A stretch of DNA of 64,000 nt from Coturnix japonica. Its lineage: Eukaryota; Chordata; Aves; Galliformes; Phasianidae. The translations under genes and the position numbers were made by a program. The first letter of the stretch is position 1, and each line of letters opens with the position of its first letter. The stretch is from positions 2,080,398 to 2,144,397 of the forward strand of contig NC_029521.1 of NCBI RefSeq assembly GCF_001577835.2, read 5' to 3'. The notes under the pieces were generated by a model. The model saw only the letters and a list, made by a program, of their open reading frames with translations, had not been told where the DNA came from and did no database searches. Shown here one piece after another: positions 44,581 through 56,700 of the stretch.

Positions 44581-47500
44581 CCCCAGTTTCTTGTCTGTTT
44601 CTCTTCAGCAGCCATTCTACAAATGACTAGATGGAAAAGCTAGATTAAAAAGTCTCATAAGCTGCTTTAGCTGTCATTAGTTTAAATATACCGAGTAAAC
44701 TTTCATATGCTACATCAATTCAGTAAATGGAAGCAGGTCACAGCATTAAATGGACCAGCGGGTGCTTAGGCATTCAGGTCCTTTCCCTCTGCAAGTGGTG
44801 CAGGGATTGCCCTCTCTTCATTGCTTACCTCCTACTAAATTGCAATTGTCCGCAGGGGAAACAATTTTATCTCATCAAGAAGTGGACTGTTCACTGGTTT
44901 ATCACAGTTTACTACCTGCACACACCTTTCTGGGAAAACAGAAATAATAAAAGCTCACCAGAATGGGTGTGAACCTCCATCCCTATCTCTTTACTTTACC
45001 TTTGTTATCATTACCAAAAAGCATGAGAATGGCTAACTTCCTCCGTAGAAACAAAATCATTGCTTGTGCCATTATACTGCCGTGGCTTGAGGTCTTCCTT
45101 TGGGCGTAGCTCATGGGATGTCTCTGCTTCTTCAGTGTGGTTATGAAGCAGCTACTGCAAGCAATTCCTGCCCAGACTGCAAACAGTGATATTCTATCCT
45201 AGAAAAATACATGCAGCTTCTTCAGGATTACAGGGAGTATCTCTTCTTGCAGAGTACTGCTGATCTCTCCTCTAGTTTCAGTAGGTTGTGGGTGATCTTT
45301 GTGTGTGGAGTTGCTTCTGTATGTCCACGAAGCAAAACAGAGAACCTGCAGGTATAGTCAAGTCTTTCTTATTTAAGTAAAGAAATAAAAGAAAGGGAGA
45401 GAGCAAAGACAGTGGTGGTCATGGCAGATCACAAGAATTTGTTTCTGATTGATTATTTCTGCTTTGACCAGCCCTATCTGTACTCTACTTCCAATCTCTA
45501 TTTAACATTTATTTCTCAGTAATAACATTCATGAATATCCCAGTCTGTGTGTGTGGCAGCCCTCCAAGTGAGGGAAGAAAACTGTGGGAAGAGTTACTCC
45601 CGCTACTCATTTTACTGCTCAGCTTCAGGCGTCTGTTTAATTGTTCCCAACAGGCTGAAGCAAAATGGACAGGCAGACACAATCAGATATGTTTTAATTT
45701 GCATTTCTATGACATTTCCCATGCCAGGTTAGGGTTTGGCAGTCATTTTCTTTCTGGAGTAGGAGAAAAGTCCGGACTTGCAGAGAGTGGATTTCCCTTC
45801 TCTCCATGTGGTGCCTGAAAAGAGCAAAGTAAGACACAGAGAAACTTGTGGCCTCATTAAACCCAGTACTAAACTCTGAAAGCCCTTTCTGAGATCCATG
45901 CTTGGATACTGGAGGTGTATTTCTTCCTGAAGCAATTGCCAAGTGCAAGCTGGGCTTCCCACTTTGCATTTTTTTGTTATGTGGTTTTACCTCTTTTCAC
46001 TAGTGACTGAAGATGACCTAATGATGGACCTTACCTCACTTATAGGGCATATCTGTTTTGCTTGTGAGAGTCCTAAGGGTTGTCTGTGATGTGCAAGTGG
46101 GTGTTTGATTCACAGAAAAAGGCTTTTATGTTCAGTTTAAGCCATTTACAAATGTAGCTGGGATAAAGGAGCTGCATAAGCCACCCCAGATTCTTGTTCT
46201 CTTCTTGGGATGGTGTTTGTATGCTGAATGCTGTGACCAAATCTGCACATGTATGTCAGTCTAATAGTTTACAAGTCCTGTGATTCTAAAAAGCTGCTAG
46301 AGAATTCACTGCTGTTGAGATGATCTGATTATATGTACCGAGTATCTTGACACATCTTTTTTGAAGCCTAGCAATGTTTCTAACTTCTTTCTTAAACAGC
46401 TGCTCCTGTGTAGTTAGCCCCAGTCAACTTCAGGTTAAAGCCAATTTAAACTGGATGCTGTATTTATGGTGCTCAAATAATTATAAGAAAATAGATGCTA
46501 CGTAAGTCACCATAATCTTCTCACTGTTTGTGATACTTGAGTGGCAGAGAATGGGGTGCCAATCTGAGATTAAAAATCTAATTTTAGGGAGCTAACGAGA
46601 GTCACATTGAAGTAAAAAGCCAAAGGTGGATTCAATTTTGTAGACTCAGTATTTTTAATTGGGTCTTGCACCTGCTTCAAACTTTACAATCACAGCTTTA
46701 ACCAAAGCTTGTGATTCCAAATGCTGTCTATTTCCACATATATCAATCTAATAAAATCAAACTAGACACTTCAGTTGCACCCTTGATGGAACAACCAAGA
46801 TGCATTGTCAGAGGTTATTTTAATTCTGCTGCTTGATGTTTGACAAGATTCCATACCATGATTGTTTGATTTCTGGAGGCACTATTTAACTAACTGCCTC
46901 CTCTGTGTTCCTTCCAAAAGGACAGTGACAAGCAAGTCCAGCCCAGGATGTGAGAAACAAGTGCAGACTGCACCTCTGCATCTTCAGTACTGCCCCTTCG
47001 TTGCTGTATGGTCACTTTGCCTTTAATTGGCCTCCCAGTTTGTTTCTTTTCCATCACTTGAGTTCCATACTGCAATTTACTTTTATGCCTGTCTGCCAAA
47101 ACAGAGTTGCCAATGGCCACCCAGCTCCTGTGGCAATTACTTAGCCCTACCTTAGGAACTGATCATGCTCTCTCAAACACCTACAGCTGACTGTCAGAGC
47201 TGATTGCCTTTATCAGACCAGCATAAGTGGTTAGAATCTAGAATTCCCAGACAAGCAGAGTTGCTTAATTGACAACATTTCTTATCTTGTGTACCTTCAT
47301 GCTATCTGGAACTCTCTGCATTCACTCACTTAATCCAAAGGGGCACCATGTTAAAACTTCATTCCAAATGAACCATTCTGTAAGTGATGTTGATTTCACT
47401 CATGTGAAAACCCGTTTTAAACATTGCTGGAATGGTTTCTCTTATTTCAAGGTTGAGTTTGTCCATCTTCAATTGTTATTTGCTGCATGTTTGTCAGCCA

Positions 47501-47679
47501 GGTTGGAAAGCTCCTCACTTCTATCTTCCCGAAGTGCAATTGCACGCACCATGTGATGACTATGTATGTAACACTGTCTACACTTTCTCTTCAATGAGCT
47601 GCATATGTTGAGCTCCTTAACCCTCATGTCAGAAGGCTTGGGCTTATTTGTTAAAGCCAGTGAATTCATCTGTGACACT

Positions 47680-48010
47680 CACTTGAACTCAGTCTAACAT
47701 CTTCAAATCCTCTTTAAAATGCAGACACCACAACAGGATTCAGAAACCTGGTCGGGGTCTGGGCAGCACTATGCAGAGATGGTAGAATCTGTAATTATTT
47801 GTTTGTTTCTTTATTTTTGAATTCAGGAATCTTATTAGTCCTTTTTGCTATAGCATTGCCCAGACAGATTACATTGAGGCGATTATCTATAACGACCCCT
47901 AAATCCTTTCCTGAGCTCTGTTTTTCAAAGCAAATTCTTCCATTGTGTAAATATAACTGACAGCTGTTCTTGGATCTTGAACACTTGATCTTACCTACAT
48001 TTATTTATGC
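47680..48010 (-). mobile_element. Old CR1/L3-like LINE fragment
   Basis: Pieces such as GGGCAGCACTATGCAGAG, CTATAGCATTGCCCAGAC and GACCCCTAAATCCTTTCCTG follow the order of the reverse complement of CR1-type LINE 3' regions. Divergence is high, so it is much older than the other copies. Boundaries are approximate. Confidence 0.45.
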
Positions 48011-50319
48011 TACAACCATTTATATGGTGACTCAGATTATTCTTCAATAACAACTCACATGTTTCTTAGTTTACTACTTCACAGACTTTTATCTCACCAG
48101 TAGTATGGAGAACATCAAGTCTCTCCAGCTTAGAAATGCCCCTGTTCAGTGGTACTTTCCCACAAGTGTATTTTAAGATCTGCCAGCGGCCTACATTTAA
48201 TCTGCAGACTTTGTTCTGTGCTAATCCCATAGGATGTGAAATTTGTTGTATTTTACTAATCCTCAAGTCTTCATTAGTAACACACGAGCCTTTGCATTTT
48301 TGTCCCAGAAGCAAAGATCGTGATCCAGATTCTTTCCTTTATAGGCAGGTGCAGTCAGTCCTAGACTGCTCATGGTCATTTTCTACCCTATAGGCAAAAC
48401 ACTATTATTTTCTGCATAAGGTATGGACTGTGTCATCAAGGAGATGTGAGAGGTTTGTGACAGTCAAATGGCAAAGAGGACAGATATGATATAAAACTAT
48501 TCCTTTCAGTGTTAAAATCTAAGATGGTTTTCCTTAATTCGTGTGTGGATCCCACTGTTGGGGATGAGCTTATGTATAGCTCTGGAGGTTACCCTTTAGG
48601 CACTGGGTGTAATGCATGACTATACCGAGTGACTCAGTAAATCAGTTCAGTGTGTTGCTTCCGTTAAGATACTGTATCTGTTTCTAGAGAGATGAGACCT
48701 TCATGATGTTTATGGTAATGACTATTACTTGCATTTTGCCTCTGAGATGCAAACTCTCAGTAGCACAGGCTGCACTGTGAGTCTCCATTCAGCCATCTTT
48801 TTAGGTTTAATGTGAACAGAAACTTAAGTGAGACGCAATGGGAAGGGTAAATACTTGTCTAATACTTTCTGTCATCATATCATCGGAATCATACACTGTG
48901 CTTTGACTCCCCATATCCCAGCTGCTTGAAACAAGCCAATCATTAGCAGCCAAGTGTGTATTTAGTCATTTGGCAATCTTTTTTCCTCATCCTGTCAAAA
49001 ATAACTCACTTCACTGCTTCACTGTAATGATTTCCAAAGAGTTATGATGGTAAGCTAGGAACAGTACAAATTCTTCTCCAGACCCAGTTTCTAAACCAGT
49101 TTTTAATGCCCTGGTTGGATGTATAAGAGGTGCTAGGGAGTATACATCAGAAAGTATATAGAGCACATGAAGAATGTGTGCTGCAGAAAAACTTGACTCC
49201 CATTTATTGAGCTGTAGGGTGGTTGTAAGAGTGGGTACTGCCGAAAGAAGCTGAGTCAGCAAGATCTTGATTTGCAGTGCAATTGAGCACGTAGAAACTT
49301 CATTTGGAGTTGTGGGCGTTTAATAGGACTTGAAAATAGGACTGCTATTTAAAGCGAGGTATTTCTGTGCTGAAAGAAAACCTGAAGAAATTATGCTGTT
49401 TCTGGCTACTGATAAGAAGGAAAAATGTCTTCTACTTCTAAAGAAGTCTGTTTCTCACCAGAGCATTGAGATGCTGACTCCTCTAACACAAAGGGGCAAA
49501 TTTAGCAGGAGTAGACTGTCAGTAATATGGAAAGTAGGGTGGTTCAGTAATGAATTGGACCTTGATGTTATAGGCTTTCTCAGGATGACAACTGTTTCTT
49601 ATTGCCTGGATCGAGGTGACCAGAGTGCTGGAGGGTATCAGTGTGGCACTGTTGTGATGGAGGCTGTGTGTGCAAAGAATAACATGTAGTTAATTGGAAG
49701 TCTGTGTGAAACTTCTTGATATACTGCAGATACATGCTCCTCACCAGCTACATCCTCTAAGCCAGCCCTCTCCCCTATATCATCCGCCGTGTGGAGGATC
49801 CTCCTTACATTGGATCAACCCTGAGGCCCTTTTCTAGCTTTTCTGTTCTCTCTGTGAGTTGAAATGACCCAACTTGTGTGTCTCTTCCAACAGGTCTGAG
49901 CATATTGGCTTACAAGTGGTGTGAGGTTGGGTCCTCTTTAGTTTCCTATTCATTTTTAGTGGTTTTTAGCATTCTGCTAGTTTTTATTGGCATGACCCTG
50001 CTGACTAGATAATTTTGAGATCTGCTTAGGTCTCTCTCCCGAGAAAGAGATAATTACACATTCAGAGTCTGTCAATATAGATCCATATTTAATATTTGTG
50101 ACAGTATTTTGTCACTTAATATTACATGTACCTGAGATACAGGTCTTAGCTATCAACTGGTTATGTGACTATTCTGAACAATCTTGTTGTGATGTTGTTC
50201 GCTGCTCCATCAATCTGATCCATGCCTCCCTCTAGTTTTTGCTCAGTGTTTGATAAAACACAAATGTTGAAATGATGGACTGTGGGATTGTTGATTGTTA
50301 GTTTACCAGGAGAAAAAAA

Positions 50320-50589
50320 AAAGCGCTTTCCAGCGTACAGTTTATTTGCAGTGACATATAAAATAGGCCTGATGACAATCAAGACAGGTTTAAGGCAGCT
50401 TGTTTGACAAGCAGCTCATGATGGTTTCAGCAATAATCCGTGGGGCTTTCTTTCATTGCTTGTAGTCAGCATGCAGCCTTTGCAATGTGGAATCACCTTT
50501 GCACGTACATACCACAATGCACACGTCTTCCTCTACTGTGTTGCTTTCACTGGTGTACCTGCATTAATGTGGCTTGATGCTGTAGTGGG
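50320..50589 (-). other. RGR: RGR 3' untranslated region with AATAAA
   Basis: A minus-strand AATAAA at 50341-50346, about 245 bases after the stop, is the best poly(A) signal for RGR. The end given is a guess about 20 bases beyond it. Confidence 0.5.
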
Positions 50590-50733
50590 TTACTTAGTTT
50601 TGTTATCAACCTCTGCTTTCTCAATCTTCTGTCCTGTGAGGAACTGCCATATTCCCCCTCTGTAATTCTCATTACCCAGGGCATACACAAAGCTGTCCAC
50701 AGTTGGCACTGTCTTGGCAATAACGGCAGGAAT
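50590..50733 (-). CDS. RGR: RGR coding exon 7 with stop (residues 249-295)
   Basis: 144 bases including the TAA at 50590-50592; acceptor CCTACAG. Reads IPAVIAKTVPTVDSFVYALG, then NENYRGGIWQFLTGQKIEKA, then EVDNKTK. Lys255 is the Schiff-base lysine. Confidence 0.97.
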   Translation of the reverse strand: MPAVIAKTVPTVDSFVYALGNENYRGGIWQFLTGQKIEKAEVDNKTK

Positions 50734-53700
50734 CTGTAGGGAGACACAAGAGGAAAATGTGTCAATGAGCTAACGGACTAATTTTAGACTAGGCTGTTTC
50801 CCTAGTAGTGTAATATTAATCCTGGAGGAACCCACAGAGCTGAGGCTCATAGAAACAAGAAAACATCAGAACTGCAGAGTTGCAGCTTCTATTAGGAGAG
50901 AAGGATTAGGAAAGACTAACGGGACAATCAGTCTCTTCAAAACTGAGAACTCTGAGGTTGTACTTCATTGTAAAAGGGACACAAGATGCTTCTCCAAATT
51001 ATAGAATCATTTGGGTTGGAAAAGACCGCTAATGTCATCTACCATCAACCATCAACCCATTGCCTCCACAACCACTACTGTGAAGAGCATGAGAGGAATG
51101 TGTGAGAGTTCCTCCAGGTGCCGCAGACCTACCATTCGGTATTTTGGTGAAATGAACATCACGTTTTCAACCGCTGCATAGAAACACAGAAGGCAGTAGG
51201 GACCCCAGCAAACAACCAGCGTCTTCAACGGTAAGCCAGTGTTAAACTGAAAAGCAGGAACAACACAGTCTTTGGTTTTTGTCCCACAACCTCACGCTGC
51301 AACAGGCAGATAGGAAAGATCCTGGGAGACCATGCTCACTAGCAGGAGAGCATCACCCATCAGAGTGCCATAACCATCAGTGTTGGAGGCATGTGGGTAC
51401 AGCCCTCTTTTGGCAAGGCAGTTGCAGGGGCAGAGGAAGCTTCCTTACCTTATAGTGCCCGCTTTTCTTGAACTTCTGGTGTATGGACTGATAGGCTGTC
51501 ATCATGATGAAGCCCGGGATCATGAAATTGAAAACGGACAGAGCAAAAAGGAATGTGATATAGTTTCTGGAGAGGGTGAGGAGGGGAAAAAAAAGAGGTG
51601 GTTAATTTCTCTTTTGTGCATCTTTGTAAACTTTCTGCATTTATTAAGTAATTAATCTGTATTTTTAAAATGGCCCAAACCACTTTTGTTAGCTTGCTTC
51701 TAGGCTCAGGATTTTCTGAAGTGCTGCACTGTTGCACGTGGGATTGGCGTTTAGTTGCTAACCCCAGGCATCCTTATTAGGACATCAGGGCTGGACTGAG
51801 TAAAGAATACCATGAAGTGTTTCAAGTCCTAAACCTCAAAAGATGCAGCTTATGACTAATGAGCAAGGGAACGGCAGAAATCCCAGCACCAGCTTTTCCT
51901 GTGGAGGAAGCTGGTGCTGGCCATCCTTATGTGCTTGAGGCAGCCTTGGGCTGTGCTTGCCTTGTCCCAGCACCACAGCAGGTAGGTGATGGCTGGACCC
52001 TGCTGCACTGCTGAGGCCACCCTAAGAAGCAGCAGCTTCCCATGAGAGCTGGACTCATCCTCACCTGTCCCCTTTGCTGTAGTCCAGGGTGCAGCAAGTT
52101 CGGAGGGGCTCATAGTCATACTCCCCCCAGCCCAGCAAGGGCATTGTGGCCCAGAAGGCAGCAAACAGCCACGCAAACACCATCATGGAGATGGCCGTGC
52201 TCCACTGCAGCTTGCTCCCTGCAGGAAGAGAAAAAAGGGATCTGCATGCCTGGTACAAAACCTCTGGGCAAAGCTCTCGGGCTGTGTGTAGTAGAGCAAA
52301 GAGTCCTGGCTTCCAGGCCTGAGGCAGAAACAAGCAGTTCTATGTTCTGTGTAGCTTGAAGCTGACCCAAGTCCAGAGATATCTATCTTGTGTAAAAGCT
52401 GGGTAAGTTTTTGATTTTTGGAATATCAAACTGTACTTTTTCTACATGCCTTACTCAAATGCACGTTGCCTTACTCATGCCTTACTCAAAAGCTATGTTG
52501 TTGCTCAGCTTTGTACCGTGCTTGAGATACAGCTGCTGTTAACACGCTATATTCTTGTGTTTTGGGAATGCATTTGAAGACTCAGGAGAGGCAAAGAGCA
52601 GAAGGCATGATGCAATGCAATAAATAGTGCTTTAAGAACTGGAGCTCTGCTGCAGGTTGTGGGTCAGCTCAGGGCTGTGACTGTGAACCTGACCTGTGCT
52701 GCTTCCTTCCTGCCTGGCCCTGAGGGCTGGACATGTGGCTATTCAACATACCCTGTTCTAAAAATGATAGTTCTTGACATATATATGAATATATGCAGTT
52801 AACTTGACAACAGATCCTGTTCTAAAATACTAATGGTTGAATTACTTTGCCTTTAAGATTGTTGCTTAGCCTAGAACAGGAAATGAGAAGCTCAAGATCA
52901 TTATTATTTTCTTTTTAATTTTATAATAAAAATGCTCACTTGTGCCTATCTCATCTAGTTCCATAAGGCACCACTGGAATAAGTCAATGAATGAAATAAA
53001 AGACTGGGAGCTCCATAAGGTGCAGGAAGTATTTCTTCATGGAGAAGACAGGCAGGCTTCCCTGCTGTGCAGAACATTGTGTTAGTCACGCTGCCTGCAT
53101 GTAAAGGGGCCTGGATAATTTGGTTACCGGGGCTGACGTCTGCAATCATGCCTGGGCTGAATTGCCCATGACGCCAGCTGTACTACTTTGCCCACTACTC
53201 CTTTCTAATCAAATCTCCCATTAGAGAGAAGTAATGATGCAATTTTCACTCAGGCTGGAAAGCAGTCTTCTCCTCTGCCCTTGATAGAAGCATCAAGCCA
53301 GCAGGCCAGTGGGATTCAGGGCAATTCTGACCTTTCTTGGGAAGGTGAGGGTCTGGAGGTGGGATGCGAGCAGTAGGCAAGGCCTGCTACTGAGTGTACA
53401 GGGCTGACTTCAGGGCAAAGGGCCTGCTAGGGTTGCCTGTAATGAAGGCTGCTGAGTCCGGTAAGGACTGACAGCTCAGAAAGGATCACAAACTCCACAG
53501 TAGCTATTTTGGTTAGTGCTGCCCTCCTTAGGTTTATAGAAGGATAATAATAATAAGGTGTGTCAGTGAAACTCCCAGTTCATAGGAATAGTGACCCTAT
53601 GATTCTTATATTTCAGTGGTTCTTGAGGGGAGAGTTTGAATGACTTGAAGAAATTGTTTGCTGCAAATGTTCAAGAATGGGCTCTGAGAAAGAAAGGGGC

Positions 53701-56700
53701 ACATGTTGCAATTTAAATACTAAGGAAAAAGCAAAATAATAATTATTAAATAGTTTGTTCTAACATGGTAGGTAGCAAGAAATCTATTGACATTTTTAGT
53801 CATTTTAGACATCTTTTTTAATAATTATTATTGATGATTATTAATAATTAATAAGTATCTTTTATATGACTCCCACAAAGATATATTTTGGCTACAAAGG
53901 CTCAGATTGTTCTTTGCCATAATGATGTTAATGTGGCTACAGATTACATCAGTGGGGGGGAAAAAAAGGAATATCTAGTGAAGAAAGGGCTAGAAATTTG
54001 ATTCAAAAGTGTTAGAAATTACCGTAATTATCTGTAACCTTCCAACCTGAAGCAGCAATGTAGCATATACCCCTTCAGAACTGCATCCTTCCTAATTATA
54101 TGTTCAAGCAAGCATGTTACTGTTGTTACTGATCCAGAGCTTCCATTTCCATTTGTGTTCTACAACATCACACATTCTAGCACCCTTTAAAAAGGCATTA
54201 CCGAGAGCAGCTGCAATGAGACCTAGATCTAAAATGTATTTCTTTTACACCACGCTCATGACAAAAGCAGCATTATTCCTTTGGGAATACAGTAAATGGT
54301 AAGTCCTCATGATAATCTGGAAAAAGAACCAAACAAGCAACACTCCACAAACTAAAGGTTGCTTGTTCTTTTTGTCTGTTTGTTTCTCCTATGAAGTAGT
54401 TGATAGCAATTGTTTTTCACGATAGCTTGCAGCAGAAACTTTGTTCTCTTTGCATCCTTTCATTTTGCAGACTACAGTAATATGAAGATCTCACGGATCC
54501 CTGCATATAAGAAAAAGAAAGATCTTTGCATGGATGAAATTTGCAACTTGAGCAGTGTTGGTAACATACTGAAGGCAGCTCACGAATATCTACGCTGATG
54601 GGGGTGAGTGATCCAGCTGCGTGCAAGGGTGTGTGGGGTGCTGTAAGTTGCATGTGCTGTCACCAGCAAGTTGAGAGCAGTTCAGTTGCTGTCACACTGA
54701 ACAGGCCATCATTTCACCTTAAATGCCTTCTGTGGTTGGGTACAATTTAGCATAATAGCCATGTAGGTCCTAATTCAGTTAAATGTGTATATATGGAGTT
54801 CAGTGTACGCTCAAAGAAATACTTCTTAATTAGGGCCTGATGCTGGCAGTCTGGTCTCATTAAGTCTAATCACTCTTGTGCTCTGGCTCCTGGAAGAGCA
54901 AGAGGGAAGCTTCTCTTTTTCAAGCAGTGAGATGTTAACGTGGGGAATTTTATAGGTCTGTAAGATTACTTTGGAATAGAAAGAGTTAATTATCACAAGC
55001 AAAACAAAATTTTTGTAAACTGCCTGTAATCTGTGGGGACGTTTATGAATTTAAATCTCTGGTAGGTTTATAAATTGGCCAAACGCTAAGCTGATTTTCA
55101 CTGAAAGAGCAAAAAAATACATCTCTGACACAGCGGCTACCTTTCAACTAGATTTCAGGTTGATATTCAAAAGGAATTTCTCAAACAAAAGGTCAACAGG
55201 CTTTTCTAAAGTGGAAGGGACAAAGCACTATCATAGCTGAAACATTCCAGAACAATCCAGCTCGTCTCAGGCTTACACATGGCACGTACCAATTAAAACT
55301 GGCTAAGTTTGTCAGAGACAAAACTTGCTGAGAATGGTGTATATCAGTCAGAAGTAAAATAGGGGCTGGTGCAGTGGGAAAAGCAGCGGCAACTGGAGCA
55401 CACAATATCCGTGAGGAATAACAAAGCTGCACTATGTAATGGCTTCTGTTGTTCATAGTAAAACAAACAAACCAAAACATTAGATAAAAAAAATCTTTAA
55501 AATAACCTTAAAAAAAGGGATTTTTTTATTCCTTTTTTAAAAATTTCTTTTTTTTTTTTTTTCTTTCTTTTTTTTTTCTTTTTTTTTTTTTTTTTAATTT
55601 CTTTTTTCCTGTGGTCCTCCATGACCATAAAGCTGTATTGGCAATTATTTCCTGCTTCAGTGAAAATGCGAAGAGCTCTATAAAGGCTGATGTTTCATCT
55701 TGCAAACGGATGCAGGAGCAAGACTAGATGGAGAATGTGTGACAGGGTGGCTGCCACAAGTGTGACAGGAGGTGAGGAGTTGCCCCTAATCTGGCTGAGC
55801 TGACAGCTGCAATTGGAGCAAATGGTAGTTTGCTAATCTTCCCAAACTGATATCACAACCCAGATTTCTCTTGAATTTAAGGATTAGGTACAAACTCTCT
55901 GCAGCCCTACTTGTTGTAATTGAATGCTGCTGTGAAATCCCTGCTGATTTTGTTCTTTTCTGTTGTAATATTGAGGAAAGCACTGACAAATCGCTTTGGA
56001 CTTTCCTTTCCCCCCTAATTCTTAAACGCTTCTATAAAATCATCGGGATGCTTTGATTCATGTTATTAGCATCTAGAACAGATGGAAAGTCTGTTTATTT
56101 TTACTCCTCGTCGTCATAACCTCTCATGTTCTCATCAGTACATTCTTCCTCAAAAATATTGATTCCTGATAATTGAGTGTCTGGTTGAGGAATGCTGTAA
56201 TTAGAGGTGTTCTTGGAAACTCTTAGGACATAAAAACATCAGAGATGGTGTGAGTCTGGGAAGAGTATTAGTTCCCAAGATGAAGATAAAAGGTTGATAG
56301 TATTGTTTTTTAGCCAAAGGCACTTTGTACATTCTGTACAGGCATGCAACTCACATGAGTGTCAACAGGGTTTTCATATATAAAAATATAATAATAATAA
56401 ATCTAATATAAAAGTTTAGAGCAAAGTGAAGAAGTTTGTGCCTTTAGGGTCTATCTGTCTGTGCCCTTCATGTACATTGCTCTTGGCTGGAGGAGTGCAC
56501 GACACTAAAGCATTAAAGTCAATGTTGCGGAGAGCAAACTATCTTCCCAAAGATGCGCGTGTTTTTCAGGCTTGCTCTCTTATAATGTACAAATGCCACT
56601 CTGCTTGCTCAAAATGCATTTTATTGTCCAGCGGGTGTTGGTATGGATGTACCTTGCAGTCTGCATTATTTGGGGCCAAAGGAGGGTGTTGGATGGAAGC

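Larger units (their letters stand above)
32261..50319. other. Intergenic region between SLC18A3 and RGR
   Basis: About 18 kb without a recognisable coding gene on either strand. It holds the CR1 at 37011-37407, the old LINE fragment at 47680-48010, poly(T) runs and a TTTA repeat. The short open frames here match nothing I know. Distal regulatory elements of the cholinergic locus would be expected in the part nearest 32 kb but cannot be read from the sequence. Confidence 0.6.
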
